From Pseudomonas flavescens (GTDB taxonomy: Bacteria; Pseudomonadota; Gammaproteobacteria; Pseudomonadales; Pseudomonadaceae), in contig NZ_JACBYV010000001.1 of NCBI RefSeq assembly GCF_013408425.1, positions 5,394,001 to 5,458,000 of the forward strand: a DNA stretch of 64,000 bases, written 5' to 3'. Below are positions 1 to 10,710 of this stretch, in pieces (the first letter of the stretch is position 1; every line of letters begins with the position of its first letter). The notes under the pieces were generated by a model, which did not search any database, was not told the DNA's origin, and saw only the letters and a program-made list of their open reading frames with translations. The position numbers and the translations under genes are program-made.

Positions 1-444
1 GTCCCAGCCGGTGCGGATCTTCAGCGTGACCGGGACGTCTACCGCGGCTACCACGGCCTCGAGGATCGCTTGCACCAGTGGCTGATCCTTGAGCAGGGCG
101 GAGCCGGCGGCCTTGTTGCAGACCTTCTTGGCCGGGCAGCCCATGTTGATGTCGATGATCTGGGCGCCCAGTTGCACATTGGCCCGTGCTGCCTCGGCGA
201 GCATCTGCGGGTCCCCGCCGGCGATCTGCACGGAGCGTGGCTCCGGATCGCCGCTGTGGATCATGCGCAGGCTCGACTTGCGCGTATTCCACAGGCGCAC
301 ATCGCTGGTGACCATCTCCGACACCACCATGCCGGCGCCAAGGCGGCGGCAGAGCTGTCGGAACGGCTGATCGGTGACGCCGGCCATGGGGGCCAGGATC
401 AGTCGATTGGGCAATGTATAGGGGCCGATGCTTAGCGCCGACAT
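1..444 (-). CDS. dusB: tRNA-dihydrouridine synthase B, N-terminal part (runs off the left edge)
   Basis: FMN enzyme that reduces uridine to dihydrouridine in the tRNA D-loop. The 148 visible residues begin [20 protein letters not shown] and carry typical Dus features: the AGVTDQPFR segment early on, and NMGCPAKKV with the catalytic cysteine around residue 100. A full DusB is about 330 residues, so the C-terminal half lies outside the window. In Pseudomonas I recall dusB preceding fis, which fits the left edge. The ATG at 444 is the only start that gives the family N-terminus. The 200 bases upstream, before the next gene's stop, show nothing I can name. Confidence 0.93.
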   Translation of the reverse strand, partial: MSALSIGPYTLPNRLILAPMAGVTDQPFRQLCRRLGAGMVVSEMVTSDVRLWNTRKSSLRMIHSGDPEPRSVQIAGGDPQMLAEAARANVQLGAQIIDINMGCPAKKVCNKAAGSALLKDQPLVQAILEAVVAAVDVPVTLKIRTGWD

Positions 445-646
445 AGGGCTTCCCTGCTCAAGAGACGTGCTGTTGAGGCCAGTAGGAGAGTGCGAAAAAG
501 GGTGGAGATCATACCCGCTCTGAATGACCGGATAAAGGTGGTTTTGAACAAAATCTGAACAGTTGACCTGTGGTCTGCCGTCGCGCTGCCTGCTTGCCGC
601 GTCGCAGACGCCCGCTCGCCGGCAGCCGTCCATCGGCTGGCCGCGG

Positions 647-2041
647 CTACTCCGGCGAGTGGAAGTTGAGGCTGTAGTTCACCGCGCGAGCGCCTGGGTC
701 GAGGATGTCGAGGGCGATATGGATCGGCGTTTGTGGGGGCATTTCCGCCTGACCGGCCAGTTCACCCGCCAGGTATTCGCTGGGTTTGAAGCGGCGGCTG
801 GCGATCAGTTGGCCGTTGAGATCGGCGAAGCGCATTTCCAGCAGAGGGAATGGCTGGGAGAAGGGCGCACGATTGTAGAGGATCGCGTCGACGACCAGTG
901 CTCCGCTGAATTCCGGGTGGCTGCGCACCACCAGATTGCTGCTCTTGATCTGCTCGATATCGACCTTCGATGGCAGGGTGCAGCCGATCACCGGGCAGGC
1001 CTGTTCGAACCAGGGGCGGTACTGATCCTGGCGCGCCAGCTCGGCGTAGTGATAGATCACGTATTGCCCGGCCAGTGCGGTAGCGGCCAGCAGATTCAGC
1101 AGTCCCCAGCCAATCCAGCGGCCCCAGGGCTTGCGCGGCGGGCGCCAATCCAGTTGCAGCGGCTCTTCTTCGAGCTCGAACAGCGCATCGTTGCGCAGAT
1201 TGGGTTCGCTGCGCGGTGCGCGCTGGGCCTTCTTCTGCCTGGGGGGCGGTGGCGCATCCAGATCCTCGTCCTGGGGCTCAGGCTCGATGGCGGCAGGTTC
1301 TTCATCGCGTTGCGCACTCAGGCTGAAGGCCGGCTCGGCATCGTCGCGGGCCGTGCCGCGTTTCACCGGAGCATCGATCAGATCGCGGATACCGGGCGTC
1401 TTCGGGATCGGCGGCATATCGTCAGGCACATGGCTGCTTGGCGGTGGCGGCTGGCCGAAATCCGGCGACTGCAGAGGTGGTTGTTCGCTCAGCGGCTCCA
1501 GCTCCAGCTTGCTGACGGGTGGGTCGTCGCGCAGCAAGGCTTCGGCCCAGCGCTCGTCCTCGGCCGGCTCATCGTCATCTTCCGCCTGGTCGAAGCGCGG
1601 CGTCTGTCGCGAGGGCTGGTCGAGTTCGAGAAACTGCCTGGACAACTGCTGTTCCTGAGCTTCGAGCTTGGCCAGCTCCTCGTCCAGATCCAGATCATCG
1701 AGGTCCAGGTCGTCGTGGATCCACAGGGTTTCGTCGTCGAGCTTGCCGGGCTTGGCGGGAGGCGGCGTTTCTGGCGCAATGCTGATTGCAGGTGCAGGTG
1801 CAGGTGCAGGTGCAGGTGCAGGTGCAGGTGCAGGTGCAGGTGGTGCGGCTTTTGGCGCCGCAGGCGCAGCCGCTCGCATGTCCGGGATGTTGTGACCCTG
1901 CTCGCGCAACTGGCGCGCCGCATTGAACACCTGCAGGCAGGCGCCGCAGCGCACCGAGCCCTGGGCAATACCGAGTTGCACCAGATTCACGCGGAAGCTG
2001 GTGCTGCAGTTCGGGCATTGGGTGACGAAACTTTCGGTCAT
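647..2041 (-). CDS. Zinc-ribbon, single-pass membrane protein of the DUF3426 family
   Basis: 464 residues. The N-terminus has an MJ0042-type zinc ribbon ([10 protein letters not shown] at 9-18, then CGACLQVF around 33-40). A long acidic, proline-rich low-complexity region follows, then a transmembrane helix around residue 315 ([20 protein letters not shown]), then a DUF3426 C-terminal domain that should be periplasmic. The low-complexity part includes a pure Pro-Ala stretch encoded by a hexamer repeat. Gene order (dusB, this gene, prmA, all minus strand) matches what I recall of PA4852-PA4850. The function is unknown. Because the ribbon and DUF3426 domains lie on opposite sides of the membrane, an envelope-sensing or scaffolding role is possible, but that is inference. 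Confidence 0.85.
   Translation of the reverse strand: MTESFVTQCPNCSTSFRVNLVQLGIAQGSVRCGACLQVFNAARQLREQGHNIPDMRAAAPAAPKAAPPAPAPAPAPAPAPAPAPAISIAPETPPPAKPGKLDDETLWIHDDLDLDDLDLDEELAKLEAQEQQLSRQFLELDQPSRQTPRFDQAEDDDEPAEDERWAEALLRDDPPVSKLELEPLSEQPPLQSPDFGQPPPPSSHVPDDMPPIPKTPGIRDLIDAPVKRGTARDDAEPAFSLSAQRDEEPAAIEPEPQDEDLDAPPPPRQKKAQRAPRSEPNLRNDALFELEEEPLQLDWRPPRKPWGRWIGWGLLNLLAATALAGQYVIYHYAELARQDQYRPWFEQACPVIGCTLPSKVDIEQIKSSNLVVRSHPEFSGALVVDAILYNRAPFSQPFPLLEMRFADLNGQLIASRRFKPSEYLAGELAGQAEMPPQTPIHIALDILDPGARAVNYSLNFHSPE
1788..1841. repeat. Nine perfect tandem copies of the hexamer GCAGGT inside a coding region
   Basis: Nine uninterrupted 6-bp units run from 1788 to 1841. On the minus strand they encode an alternating Pro-Ala run in the zinc-ribbon/DUF3426 protein. 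The unit is a multiple of three, so gain or loss of copies would change linker length by two residues without breaking the frame. The copies are identical at nucleotide level, which suggests recent slippage expansion. Confidence 0.95.
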
Positions 2042-2143
2042 GCGTAATCCGAGGGCCGCGGGGTGGCGAAAACGGGGCGTTAGTCTAACCCAACAGATTG
2101 CAAAAGCAGCATTAAGTGCCGCGCCTGCAACGCGGCAGTGGGC

Positions 2144-3022
2144 TTAGCGACGAACGCCGCTGATGCGCACCCAGCCATCCTGAGTCGCGGTCGGGTCGAG
2201 CGCGAAGTCGGCTTCGTAGGCGGCGCGCACTTCGTCGGCCTGTTCGGCAAGAATGCCGGACAGTGCCAGGCGGCCGCCGCTTTTCACCAGGCGGGTAATC
2301 TGCGGCGCCAGGCTGACCAGTGGCCCGGCGAGAATGTTGGCCACCACCACATCGGCTGGCTCCTGAGGCAGGTCGGCCGGCAGGTAGACCGGAAAGCGCT
2401 CCTCGGCGATGCCGTTGCGCCCGGCATTGTCGCGGGAGGCCTCCAGAGCCTGCGGATCGATGTCGGTGCCGACTGCGCGGGGGGCGCCGAGCAGCAGCGC
2501 GGCGATGGCGAGGATGCCCGAGCCGCAACCGAAATCCAGCACGCTGCAACCGTCCAGTTTCTGGGCGTCGAGCCATTGCAGGCACAGTGAGGTAGTCGGG
2601 TGGGTACCGGTACCGAAGGCCAGGCCGGGATCGAGCAGCAGATTGACCGCGTCCGGCTCCGGTGCTTCGTGCCAGCTCGGCACGATCCACAGGCGCTGAC
2701 CGAAACGCATCGGCGCGAATCCGTCCATCCAGCTGCGCTCCCAGTCCTGATCGGCGATCACCTCGAAGTGATGTTCGGGCAGCTCGCCACCGGTCAGCAG
2801 TCGCAAGTGCGCGCTCAGGGCCTCGGCGTCGGTGTCGGCCTCGAACAGGGCCAGCAGATGGGTATTGCTCCACAGCGGCGTGGTGCCCAGATCCGGCTCG
2901 AAAATCGGCTGATCCTCGGCATCCATGAAGGTTACCGATACCGCGCCAACTTCCAGCAGGGCGTCTTCATAGGTTGGCGCCTGCTCGGGAGTGATGGCGA
3001 GACGGACTTGTAACCAGGGCAT
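2144..3022 (-). CDS. prmA: Ribosomal protein L11 methyltransferase
   Basis: 292 residues, the usual PrmA length. It trimethylates ribosomal protein L11 using S-adenosylmethionine. The N-terminal L11-recognition domain begins [20 protein letters not shown]. The Rossmann methyltransferase half has motif I as [20 protein letters not shown], preceded by [14 protein letters not shown], and the motif IV region as [18 protein letters not shown] ribosome site lies seven bases before the ATG. It lies between the DUF3426 gene and the EI24-like membrane gene on the same strand, the order found in P. aeruginosa. Confidence 0.96.
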   Translation of the reverse strand: MPWLQVRLAITPEQAPTYEDALLEVGAVSVTFMDAEDQPIFEPDLGTTPLWSNTHLLALFEADTDAEALSAHLRLLTGGELPEHHFEVIADQDWERSWMDGFAPMRFGQRLWIVPSWHEAPEPDAVNLLLDPGLAFGTGTHPTTSLCLQWLDAQKLDGCSVLDFGCGSGILAIAALLLGAPRAVGTDIDPQALEASRDNAGRNGIAEERFPVYLPADLPQEPADVVVANILAGPLVSLAPQITRLVKSGGRLALSGILAEQADEVRAAYEADFALDPTATQDGWVRISGVRR

Positions 3023-3053
3023 GGAGAAACCTCGAAGACGTGACGTTGAACCT

Positions 3054-3914
3054 TTATGGCGGCGGCAAGCTTACTTGAGGCGTCTCGACCACGCCAGCCG
3101 GGAGCCCTGCGCGTAGCAAGCCGCGGTAGGCAAGGTGGCATGAGCCAGCACCGAGCAATGCGGGGAGCAGCAGGTTGATGCCCGGCAGTGGCGCGATCAG
3201 CAGAATCAACAGGCCGAATGCTGTCATGGCACCGCGTTGCTGCCGAACCGCGTGCATCTGTTCGCTGCCGTTGGCAAGGTCGGACAGCGCGGCGGGTATC
3301 AGGAAGCGTACGTTCAGGTAAGCCAGCAGCAGGAGCAGCAGCACGCCATTTACCAGTGGTATCAGCAGGCACAGCACGGTACCGACGCTCAGGCCCAGCC
3401 AGGGGCCGATATGGTAGCGGGCGCCATGCAGCCGCTGAGTCGGCTGTGCCTGGCGCAGGGCCAGCGTCGGATAATGGCGCAAGGCGCGCTCGCGCAGGCT
3501 GTCCATCAGCACCCAGCGCAAGGCCAGGCGGATGCTTATCACGATCAAGGCGATGTAGAGCGTGCAGATCATGGCCAGTGTCAGCAGCCCGGCATACAGC
3601 ACCAGCATCCCCAGGGCAGGAGCAATACCAGCCATGCCGGTCAGGCTGGCAGCACCGGCGCCGCCCATGCCCGGAAGCAAGCCCAGAACCGCAGCGCCCA
3701 TGACGATGAACAGCGAGAGCATGCCGGCAAGCTGGGCGATTACTTCGAACTGAGCGTAGAACAGCCAGGTCCACAGGCCGAACGCCAGCAGGCAAAGGCC
3801 GCAGGAGCGCGTCAGTACGCCGAGGCCGAGGCTGCTGCGCACTGCAAGCGCCAGGCAGATGGTGGCTTCGCCAAAGGCGCTGGAGATGGACTGGCAGCGG
3901 CTCTTGAGCGACAT
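3054..3914 (-). CDS. Polytopic inner-membrane protein, EI24/CysZ-like
   Basis: 286 residues, strongly hydrophobic, with about six membrane segments (for example around 33-60, 65-85, 95-130, 170-200 and 240-265). The overall pattern, including a final hydrophobic hairpin near [22 protein letters not shown], resembles the EI24 domain family that contains the CysZ sulfate transporter. I cannot assign a substrate. It lies between accC and prmA, the place of the hypothetical gene PA4849 in P. aeruginosa. The accC terminator hairpin lies just upstream of its ATG, so it probably has its own promoter or depends on readthrough. Confidence 0.7.
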   Translation of the reverse strand: MSLKSRCQSISSAFGEATICLALAVRSSLGLGVLTRSCGLCLLAFGLWTWLFYAQFEVIAQLAGMLSLFIVMGAAVLGLLPGMGGAGAASLTGMAGIAPALGMLVLYAGLLTLAMICTLYIALIVISIRLALRWVLMDSLRERALRHYPTLALRQAQPTQRLHGARYHIGPWLGLSVGTVLCLLIPLVNGVLLLLLLAYLNVRFLIPAALSDLANGSEQMHAVRQQRGAMTAFGLLILLIAPLPGINLLLPALLGAGSCHLAYRGLLRAGLPAGVVETPQVSLPPP

Positions 3915-3933
3915 CTGGTATACCTGAGGGAAT

Positions 3934-3960
3934 GAAAAAGGGCCGCATTGCGCGGCCCTT
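3934..3960 (-). terminator. Rho-independent terminator after accC
   Basis: Nine-bp GC-rich stem (AAGGGCCGC at 3938-3946 with GCGGCCCTT at 3952-3960) and a five-base loop. On the minus strand the stem is followed by a T-rich tail (TTTTCATT). It lies just after the accC stop codon, so it ends the aroQ-accB-accC transcript. Confidence 0.88.
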
Positions 3961-3965
3961 CTGGT

Positions 3966-5321
3966 TTAGTGCTTGTCCATACCCAGTTTCTTTTCCAGGT
4001 AGTGGATATTCACGCCACCTTCGCAGAAGCCCTTGTCCACCACCAGATTGCGGTGCAGGGGCACGTTGGTCTTGATGCCATCGACGACGATTTCTTCCAG
4101 GGCATTACGCATGCGGGCCAGGGCCTCGTCACGGGTGGTGCCGTAGGTGATCAGCTTGCCGATCAGCGAATCGTAGTTCGGCGGTACCGAGTAGCCGCTG
4201 TACAGGTGCGAGTCGACACGTACGCCAAAGCCGCCTGGGGCATGGAAGTGCTTCACCTTGCCCGGGCAGGGCATGAAGGTATCCGGGTCTTCGGCGTTGA
4301 TGCGGCACTCCAGGGCATGGCCCAGAAGCTTCACGTCTTCCTGCTTGTACGACAGCTTGTTGCCAGCGGCGATGCTGAGCATCTCCTTGACGATGTCGAT
4401 ACCGGTGACCATTTCGGTGACCGGGTGCTCGACCTGCACGCGAGTGTTCATCTCGATGAAGTAGAAACGACCGTCTTCATAGAGGAACTCGAAGGTGCCA
4501 GCACCGCGGTAGCCGATTTCGATGCAGGCATCGACGCAGCGTTGCAGCACTTCGGCACGGGCGGTTTCGTCGATCATCGGCGCCGGAGCTTCTTCCAGTA
4601 CCTTCTGGTGACGGCGCTGCAGCGAGCAGTCGCGGTCATAGAGGTGGATGGCGTTGCCCTGGCCGTCGGACAGCACCTGGACTTCCACGTGACGCGGATT
4701 GCCGAGGAACTTCTCCAGATAGACCATCGGATTGCCGAACACCGAGCCGGCTTCGCTGCGGGTCAGGCGGGCCGATTTGATCAGGTCCTCTTCTTTCCAG
4801 ACCACGCGCATGCCGCGACCACCGCCGCCGCCAGCGGCCTTGATGATCACCGGGTAACCGACCTCGCGGGCGATGGCCAGGGCGGTTGCGTCGTCTTCCG
4901 GCAATGGACCGTCAGAGCCGGGCACCACGGGGACACCGGCCTTGATCATGGCGTGCTTGGCGGAAACCTTGTCACCCATCAGGCGAATGGTGGTGGCTTT
5001 CGGGCCAATGAAGGCAAAACCGGAATTTTCCACCTGCTCGGCGAAATCGGCGTTTTCCGCGAGGAAGCCGTAGCCAGGGTGGATGGCGGTCGCGCCGGTA
5101 ACTTCCGCGGCACTGATGATCGCCGGGATGTTCAGGTACGACAGGTTGCCGGGTGCCGGGCCGATACAGACGGACTCGTCGGCCAGGGCCAGGTGCATCA
5201 GTTCGCGGTCGGCGGTGGAGTGCACGGCGACGGTCTTGATGCCCAGCTCCTTGCAGGCACGCAGGATGCGCAGGGCGATCTCGCCGCGGTTGGCGATCAG
5301 AACTTTTTCCAGCTTCTGCAT
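3966..5321 (-). CDS. accC: Acetyl-CoA carboxylase, biotin carboxylase subunit
   Basis: 451 residues. The ATP-grasp enzyme carboxylates biotin on AccB with bicarbonate, the first half-reaction of malonyl-CoA synthesis. It opens [19 protein letters not shown] and has the glycine-rich ATP loop [11 protein letters not shown], the [15 protein letters not shown] segment, and the [14 protein letters not shown] catalytic motif. An in-frame ATG six codons upstream exists, but the start at 5321 has GGGGAA at the right spacing and gives the family N-terminus. It is 17 bases after accB and followed by a strong terminator, so the two form one operon. Confidence 0.97.
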   Translation of the reverse strand: MQKLEKVLIANRGEIALRILRACKELGIKTVAVHSTADRELMHLALADESVCIGPAPGNLSYLNIPAIISAAEVTGATAIHPGYGFLAENADFAEQVENSGFAFIGPKATTIRLMGDKVSAKHAMIKAGVPVVPGSDGPLPEDDATALAIAREVGYPVIIKAAGGGGGRGMRVVWKEEDLIKSARLTRSEAGSVFGNPMVYLEKFLGNPRHVEVQVLSDGQGNAIHLYDRDCSLQRRHQKVLEEAPAPMIDETARAEVLQRCVDACIEIGYRGAGTFEFLYEDGRFYFIEMNTRVQVEHPVTEMVTGIDIVKEMLSIAAGNKLSYKQEDVKLLGHALECRINAEDPDTFMPCPGKVKHFHAPGGFGVRVDSHLYSGYSVPPNYDSLIGKLITYGTTRDEALARMRNALEEIVVDGIKTNVPLHRNLVVDKGFCEGGVNIHYLEKKLGMDKH

Positions 5322-5338
5322 TACGGGTTCCCCGTGCA

Positions 5339-5791
5339 TCAGACGATGGTGAACAGCGGTTGATCGTATTCCACCGGCTGGCCGTTCTCGCCCAGGATGG
5401 ATTCGATCGTGCCGCTGGTTTCGGCCTCGATGTGGTTCATCATCTTCATCGCTTCGACGATGCAGAGGATGTCGCCTTTCTTCACGGTCGAGCCAACTTC
5501 AACGAAGTTGCCCGAGGTTGGCGAAGCGGCGCGGTAGAAGGTACCGACCATCGGCGAACGTACGACGGTGCCGTTCAGTTTGGCAGCGGCCGGAGCGGCG
5601 GCTTCGGCAGCGGCAGCCGGAGCGGCGGCAGCGACTGGAGCAGGGGCCGGCGCATAGGTAGGCTGGACGTAGGCCGGTTGCTTGCCGTGACGGCTGATGC
5701 GCACGGACTCTTCGCCTTCCTTGATTTCCAGTTCGTCGATGCCGGACTCTTCCAGCAGCTCGATCAGTTTTTTGACTTTGCGAATATCCAT
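5339..5791 (-). CDS. accB: Biotin carboxyl carrier protein of acetyl-CoA carboxylase
   Basis: 150 residues. It carries the biotin shuttled between AccC and the AccAD transferase. It opens [18 protein letters not shown], has the usual Ala/Pro-rich flexible linker (about residues 45-75), and ends with the biotinyl domain. The biotinylated lysine is K116 in EAMKMMN. It is co-directional with aroQ upstream and accC downstream, the common Pseudomonas arrangement. Confidence 0.97.
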   Translation of the reverse strand: MDIRKVKKLIELLEESGIDELEIKEGEESVRISRHGKQPAYVQPTYAPAPAPVAAAAPAAAAEAAAPAAAKLNGTVVRSPMVGTFYRAASPTSGNFVEVGSTVKKGDILCIVEAMKMMNHIEAETSGTIESILGENGQPVEYDQPLFTIV

Positions 5792-5863
5792 AGGTGTTCA
5801 ACTCCCAGTCTGGTCAGGGTCGTTCAAGTTGTGCGAATGAACCGCCGCATCATGGCGTCGGTT

Positions 5864-6313
5864 TCAGGTGTTTTTGCTCGCCAGGTTTTCCAGGGCCGCC
5901 TCGAGGGCCAGCCGATAACCGCTGGCGCCGAGACCGCAGATCACGCCCACCGCCACGTCGGAGAAGTAGGAGTGATGCCGGAAAGGCTCGCGCTTGTGCA
6001 CATTGGAGAGGTGCACTTCGATGAATGGGATGCTCACCGCCAGCAACGCGTCACGTAATGCGACGCTGGTGTGAGTGAAGGCGGCCGGGTTGATGATGAT
6101 GAAGTCGACGCCTTCGCCTCTGGCAGCGTGGATGCGGTCGATCAGTTCATACTCGGCATTGCTCTGCAGATACAGCAGATGATGGCCGGCCTCGCGGGCA
6201 CGTTGCTCGAGGTCGAGATTGATCTGCTCGAGGGTCGTGGCGCCATAGGTACCGGGTTCTCGGGTGCCGAGCAGGTTCAAATTGGGGCCGTGCAAAACCA
6301 GTAGGGTCGACAT
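5864..6313 (-). CDS. aroQ: 3-dehydroquinate dehydratase, type II
   Basis: 149 residues. It converts 3-dehydroquinate to 3-dehydroshikimate in the shikimate pathway. It opens [20 protein letters not shown] with the type II loop (arginine and tyrosine in REPGTYG). [18 protein letters not shown] and the [23 protein letters not shown] segment follow. The family forms dodecamers. It heads the aroQ-accB-accC group on the minus strand, 120 bases beyond the end of dsbD. That spacer should hold its promoter, although I could not define clear -35/-10 boxes. Confidence 0.96.
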   Translation of the reverse strand: MSTLLVLHGPNLNLLGTREPGTYGATTLEQINLDLEQRAREAGHHLLYLQSNAEYELIDRIHAARGEGVDFIIINPAAFTHTSVALRDALLAVSIPFIEVHLSNVHKREPFRHHSYFSDVAVGVICGLGASGYRLALEAALENLASKNT

Positions 6314-6433
6314 GATCCGGGCTTCCTTCTTTTTAGCTGCGCGGACTCTGCCAGAGTTGCCGTAGGGCTGTCCAGTTTTCGGGAGTAGTCAGCACGATCC
6401 GTGCAGGGTTGGCCGGATATGTGACCGAATTGC

Positions 6434-8203
6434 TTAAAATCGTTCTCGTGCCCGGCCCAGGCGTTCGGAAAATGCAGCTGCGTCGATCTCGCCGACCACC
6501 CGCAGGTCGTGCAATTCCTCGCCGCTGCCGTCGAACATCTGGATAGCTGGCGGGCCGAACAGCTGGTAGCGATCGAGCAGTGCACGTTGGGCCGCCGTGC
6601 TGTCGGTCATGTCGAAACGCAGCAAATGATAGTCGGCCAGTTGCGGGCCTACCTGTGGCGAATTGAATACCTCGCGCTCGATCTTCTTGCAGCTGATGCA
6701 CCAGTCAGCGTACCAATCGAGCAGCAATGGCTGGCCTGCGCCCTTGGCCTGCGCCAGGGCGGCATCCAGTTCGGCGGGGGTGCTGACGGTTTGCCAGCTG
6801 CCAGCCGTCGCGCTGCTCTGCGAGGCGCCAGGCAAACCGCTGCCCAGCGGTCGCAGCGGGTCGTCGCGGCCTTGCAGGGCTCCTGTCCAGGCTGTCAGGG
6901 CGTAGAGCAGCAAGGCCAGCCCCACGAGTTGCGCCAGTTTGCCCCGCGGGGTCTTGGGCGTGAACTCCAGCGTGCCAAGGAACAGCGCGACGCCTGCGGC
7001 CAGCAGGCCCCACAGCGCCAGCGACAGGTGACCGGGCAGCACCCGCTCGAGCAGCCACACCGAGACTGCCAGCAGCATCACGCCAAAGGCGTTGCGCACG
7101 GCGACCATCCAGGTACCGGATTTGGGCAGAAGTGCGCCGCCGCCCGCTGCGAAGATCACCAGCGGCGTGCCCATGCCCAAACCGAGAGCGAACAGCTGCA
7201 ACGCGCCACCAACGGCATCCCCCGTGCTACTGATATAGAGCAGCAACGCGGTGAATGGCGCGGTGATGCAGGGGGACACGATCAGGCTGGAAAGCACCCC
7301 CAGGGTCGCCGCGCCGGCCAGGGTGCCGCCCTGGGTCTGTGCGGCCTTGCGGTCCAGGCGCTCACGAATGAAGGCCGGCAGGCGCAGTTCGAAGACGCCG
7401 AACATGGCCACCGCGAACAATGCGAAGAACAGCGCGAATGGCACCAGAATCCAGGGTGATTGCAGCATCGCCTGCAGGTTGAGCTTGGCGCCGAACAGCC
7501 CCATCAGGGCACCGAGCGCGGCATAACAGGCAGCCATCGGCAGCACGTAGGCCAGCGACAGCGCCAGCCCACGGCTTCTGCTCGGGCGGCCGCGCAGCAC
7601 CACGCCGGAGAGGATCGGCAGCATGGGCAGCACGCAGGGTGTGAAGGTCAGCGTCAGGCCAGCCGCGAACATCAGCGCCAGGTCCACCCAGCTCCAGCCA
7701 GTTTTGCTCGGCAACGCTTCGCCGCTCGAACCGTCAACCCCGCCATTGATGGCCAGTGTCTCGGTTTCCGGCGGGTAACACAGGCCCTTGTCGGCGCAGC
7801 CCTGGTAGGTGACGGCGATGTTGAGAGGGCGATTGTCCGGATTGTCGAGCGGCACGTCGACATCCAGCACCTCGTAGAACACCTGCACGTCGCCAAAGTA
7901 CTGGTCGTTCTTGTGCAGACCTTCCGGCACGTTCACGGCAGCGCCAGCAAGAGCAGCAGGCTCGACCTTGAACTTGAACTGGTGGCGATAGAGGTAATAA
8001 CCCTCGGCCGCGACGAAGCGCACGGTCGCCGAGGTTGGCGAACTGCTCACCAGGCTCAGTTTGAATGCCTCGCGCACGGGCAGGAAATCGTCGCTGTTGT
8101 TCAGCGCCTGGCCGAGCGGCGCGGCATTCGGGCGGCTGTCGAAAACGCCAGCGCTGGCAGGCAGAGCGACGAGCAACAACAGCAGGCAGAGGAAACGTGG
8201 CAT
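6434..8203 (-). CDS. dsbD: Thiol:disulfide interchange protein DsbD (DipZ)
   Basis: 589 residues from the start at 8203. It moves electrons from cytoplasmic thioredoxin across the membrane to periplasmic DsbC/DsbG and the cytochrome-maturation pathway. The signal peptide is PRFLCLLLLLVALPASA. The N-terminal alpha domain has its cysteine pair at C136 and C142 (CADKGLC). The eight-helix core has C190 in FTPCVLP and a partner cysteine in SPCITAPF. The C-terminal thioredoxin-like domain has C502/C505 in WCISCK. The frame stays open upstream for 86 codons, but that part is translated repeat DNA. The ATG at 8203 has a GAGA ribosome site and gives a proper signal peptide. Confidence 0.95.
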   Translation of the reverse strand: MPRFLCLLLLLVALPASAGVFDSRPNAAPLGQALNNSDDFLPVREAFKLSLVSSSPTSATVRFVAAEGYYLYRHQFKFKVEPAALAGAAVNVPEGLHKNDQYFGDVQVFYEVLDVDVPLDNPDNRPLNIAVTYQGCADKGLCYPPETETLAINGGVDGSSGEALPSKTGWSWVDLALMFAAGLTLTFTPCVLPMLPILSGVVLRGRPSRSRGLALSLAYVLPMAACYAALGALMGLFGAKLNLQAMLQSPWILVPFALFFALFAVAMFGVFELRLPAFIRERLDRKAAQTQGGTLAGAATLGVLSSLIVSPCITAPFTALLLYISSTGDAVGGALQLFALGLGMGTPLVIFAAGGGALLPKSGTWMVAVRNAFGVMLLAVSVWLLERVLPGHLSLALWGLLAAGVALFLGTLEFTPKTPRGKLAQLVGLALLLYALTAWTGALQGRDDPLRPLGSGLPGASQSSATAGSWQTVSTPAELDAALAQAKGAGQPLLLDWYADWCISCKKIEREVFNSPQVGPQLADYHLLRFDMTDSTAAQRALLDRYQLFGPPAIQMFDGSGEELHDLRVVGEIDAAAFSERLGRARERF

Positions 8204-8320
8204 GGGGATCTCGTACGGCGTGAATCGCGCCATCATAACGGAGCCAGCGCCGCATGCCATGGGGCGTGCTGTAAGTGACGGTTGCGCCAGCCCGGATCGG
8301 TCCGCTCTGGCGGATGACCG

Positions 8321-8631
8321 TGCGGCATAAGGCCGCGTATGTGCAAGGTCCAAGACGACAGCGGACATTCGATCCGGTGGGCTAAAGCCCACCCTACAGC
8401 TCGCTGGCTTGAGGACGCCTGCCCCTGGGGAGTTGTGCGGCATAAGGCCGCGTATGTGCAAGGTCCAAGACGACAGCGGACACTCGATCCGGTGGGCTAA
8501 AGCCCACCCTACAGCTCGCTGGCTTGAGGACGCCTGCCCCTGGGGAGTTGTGCGGCATAAGGCCGTGCATGTGCAAGGTCCAAGACGACAGCGGACATTC
8601 GATCCGGTGGGCTAAAGCCCACCCCACAGCT
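8321..8631. repeat. 115-bp tandem repeat, 2.7 copies, in the 542-bp gap between dsbD and the chemoreceptor
   Basis: Units start at 8321, 8436 and 8551 (exact 115-bp period); the third stops near 8631. Copies are nearly identical. Each contains the palindrome GGTGGGCTAAAGCCCACC (first at 8376-8393), and a related GGTGGGCTTCAGCCCACC lies at about 8683-8700. The array lies 120-430 bases upstream of the dsbD start. The rest of this gap (8204-8320 and 8632-8745) shows no gene; it includes a run of ten C at 8650-8659. Confidence 0.93.
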
Positions 8632-8745
8632 AAAGCGGATCGCCGCCCGCCCCCCCCCCGGCAGTTAGATGCGCGGCTGTAGGGTGGGCTTCAGCCCACC
8701 AATTGGCGCCCGACAACGAACGGCGGCTATCGCCTTTTTCTTCGC

Positions 8746-10710
8746 TTACACGCGAAAGGCCTGTACGGCCTGATTCAACTGGCCGCTCAACTCCTGCAGC
8801 TCACTGCTCTGTTCGCGGCCCTGGCTGATGCGAAGCAGGTTGTCACCGCCCAGTTGGTGGATGCGTTCGCTGTGATCGCGGATTTCGCTGACTGCGCTGC
8901 CCTGGTAAGCGGTGGCATCGGCTATACGTCCGGCCATGCTGGCGATGGTGCGTATGGCGTTGACGATTTCATCCAGGGCACCGTCTGCCGTGCGAGCCTG
9001 GTTGGCTGTGGCTTCGGCATGTTCGACCTGGCTGCGCATCGCCAGCAGTGAGCCGTTGGCGGCTTGCTGCAGGCGGCCGATGACATCCTGAATCTGTGCG
9101 GTGGCAGCGCTGGTGCGTAGCGACAGCGTACGTACTTCGTCTGCCACCACGGCGAAACCTCGGCCTGCCTCGCCCGCACGAGCCGCTTCGATGGCGGCAT
9201 TGAGGGCCAGCAGGTTGGTCTGTTCGGCAATGCTGCGGATAACCGTCAGTACGCTGCCAATGGTGCCTGTCTCCTCTGCCAGGCGCTCGATGGCCTGGGC
9301 GTTGCCCTGGACCTCTTCGACCAGCGCATGCAGGCCGGTCAGGCTGTTGCCGATGACCAGTTGACCCTGAGCCAGGGCACGGTCGGCATCGCGCCCGGCG
9401 GTCGCGGTCTGGCTGGCGTCCTCGGCGACCTGAAGGATGGTCGCTTCCAGCTCGCCGAGGGCGTCACGGATCTGCGCGGTGTCGCTGGCCTGGCGTTCGG
9501 CGCCGTCGTGCAGGCCACCGCTGAGGTCGGCCAGGGTGCGGCTGGAGGCCGAGACCTGGCCGGCATGCTGGTGAATGGTGCCCACCAGATCGACCAGGTA
9601 GGCGCGCAGGCGATTCAGCGACTCTTCGATATCACGCAGCTCTCGGGTATTGGTGGCCAGATGCACGTCGCTGCTGAAATCCCCTGCTGCCCAGGCCGAG
9701 AGTGCAGGCACCAGGCGTTCGAGCAGGCGGCTGAGGCGACGCTGCAGGGTGTCGATGATCAAGGCGATGAGCAGGATCAGAGCGACCATGGCGCCGAGGA
9801 TCAGGCGCACTTCGCCCTGAATGCGGCCATGTTCGGCTCGCACCTGGGGTTCCAGGGTCGTGAATGACTGTTGCACCGCATCCAGTCGGGCCCGGGTGGC
9901 GGCGGCCAGCTGGGCACGTTGCTCGATCAGGGCGCGGGTGCGGTTCAGCTCGCCCGGGTAGCGACCGAGCAGGCTGTTGAGCTCCCGTTTCAGGGCGATG
10001 CCGCGGTCTTGCGCCTCACTCTCCAGGCTGTCGCTGTCCAGCCCCATCAGCGACGCGAAAGCGTTACCGCCCGATGCTGCTTCATCGGTGACGCCAAGCA
10101 GTGCCAGGCCTTCGATGGTCTTCGCCATCTCCTGCAGCGACTGCACCTCACGCTCCACGTCCGCTGCCAGTTCGCTGCGCCCGCTGCTGACCAGCTTGTC
10201 GCGGGCCAGCGCCAGGCGGGCGAGGTGCTGGGAAGCTTCGAACAGGGGGCGGCCATAGGCTTGCGCCGCGTCGCCCTGGCCTTCATCGGCATACCTGGCG
10301 ATTTGCGACAGGGCACCGGCCATTTCCCGCTCTGCCTGGATCAGCAGACCCTGGGGATCTCCGGACAGCTTGCCGGCGGCGAGCAGTTGGTCGGCGGCAA
10401 AGGTTTTCAGGTCACTGAGGCTGTTGCCCAGATCGCCAGCGAGGTTGGCTGGCAACTGGGCGACCTTCTCCTGAAGGGCGTCGAGGCTTTGCAGTGCGGC
10501 ACTGTGGCGCAGGGCATCGCCGCTTTCCAGGTAGCCGAAGATGTTGCCTGCGGCTTCGCGCTGAAATTGCTGGGACAGACCCAGATACTGCTCCATCAGT
10601 ACGTAGGGGCGCTCCAGTGCCCGCTGTGACCACCATAGCGTGCAGGCCAGGGCGATACCGACGCCGACCAGCAGCAGGGTGTTGAGATTGGTAAGTGATT
10701 TAAGGCGCAT
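8746..10710 (-). CDS. ctpL: Methyl-accepting chemotaxis protein, probable CtpL ortholog
   Basis: 654 residues. The first transmembrane helix is at about 10-28, followed by a large periplasmic alpha-helical sensor region to about 310. A second helix ([18 protein letters not shown]) is followed by HAMP (about 330-385) and a cytoplasmic signalling domain. The conserved hairpin tip [32 protein letters not shown] is intact, so it should couple to CheA/CheW. Position between dsbD and gcbA matches ctpL in P. aeruginosa, which is linked there to phosphate-limitation chemotaxis; ligand assignment here rests on synteny only. An upstream GTG at 10743 is possible, but the ATG at 10710 begins the expected short N-terminus. 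Confidence 0.85.
   Translation of the reverse strand: MRLKSLTNLNTLLLVGVGIALACTLWWSQRALERPYVLMEQYLGLSQQFQREAAGNIFGYLESGDALRHSAALQSLDALQEKVAQLPANLAGDLGNSLSDLKTFAADQLLAAGKLSGDPQGLLIQAEREMAGALSQIARYADEGQGDAAQAYGRPLFEASQHLARLALARDKLVSSGRSELAADVEREVQSLQEMAKTIEGLALLGVTDEAASGGNAFASLMGLDSDSLESEAQDRGIALKRELNSLLGRYPGELNRTRALIEQRAQLAAATRARLDAVQQSFTTLEPQVRAEHGRIQGEVRLILGAMVALILLIALIIDTLQRRLSRLLERLVPALSAWAAGDFSSDVHLATNTRELRDIEESLNRLRAYLVDLVGTIHQHAGQVSASSRTLADLSGGLHDGAERQASDTAQIRDALGELEATILQVAEDASQTATAGRDADRALAQGQLVIGNSLTGLHALVEEVQGNAQAIERLAEETGTIGSVLTVIRSIAEQTNLLALNAAIEAARAGEAGRGFAVVADEVRTLSLRTSAATAQIQDVIGRLQQAANGSLLAMRSQVEHAEATANQARTADGALDEIVNAIRTIASMAGRIADATAYQGSAVSEIRDHSERIHQLGGDNLLRISQGREQSSELQELSGQLNQAVQAFRV

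Noticed and set aside
563..2047. 494-residue plus-strand frame opposite the zinc-ribbon gene
   Set aside because: It contains a long Cys-Arg run caused by the hexamer repeat and no recognisable domain.
8204..8461. N-terminal extension of DsbD by 86 residues
   Set aside because: The extension translates the 115-bp repeats; the start at 8203 gives a normal signal peptide and ribosome site.
8650..8659. Run of ten C as a phase-variation tract
   Set aside because: It lies in non-coding DNA, away from any start codon or likely promoter element, so no switch mechanism is evident; a base-calling error is also possible.
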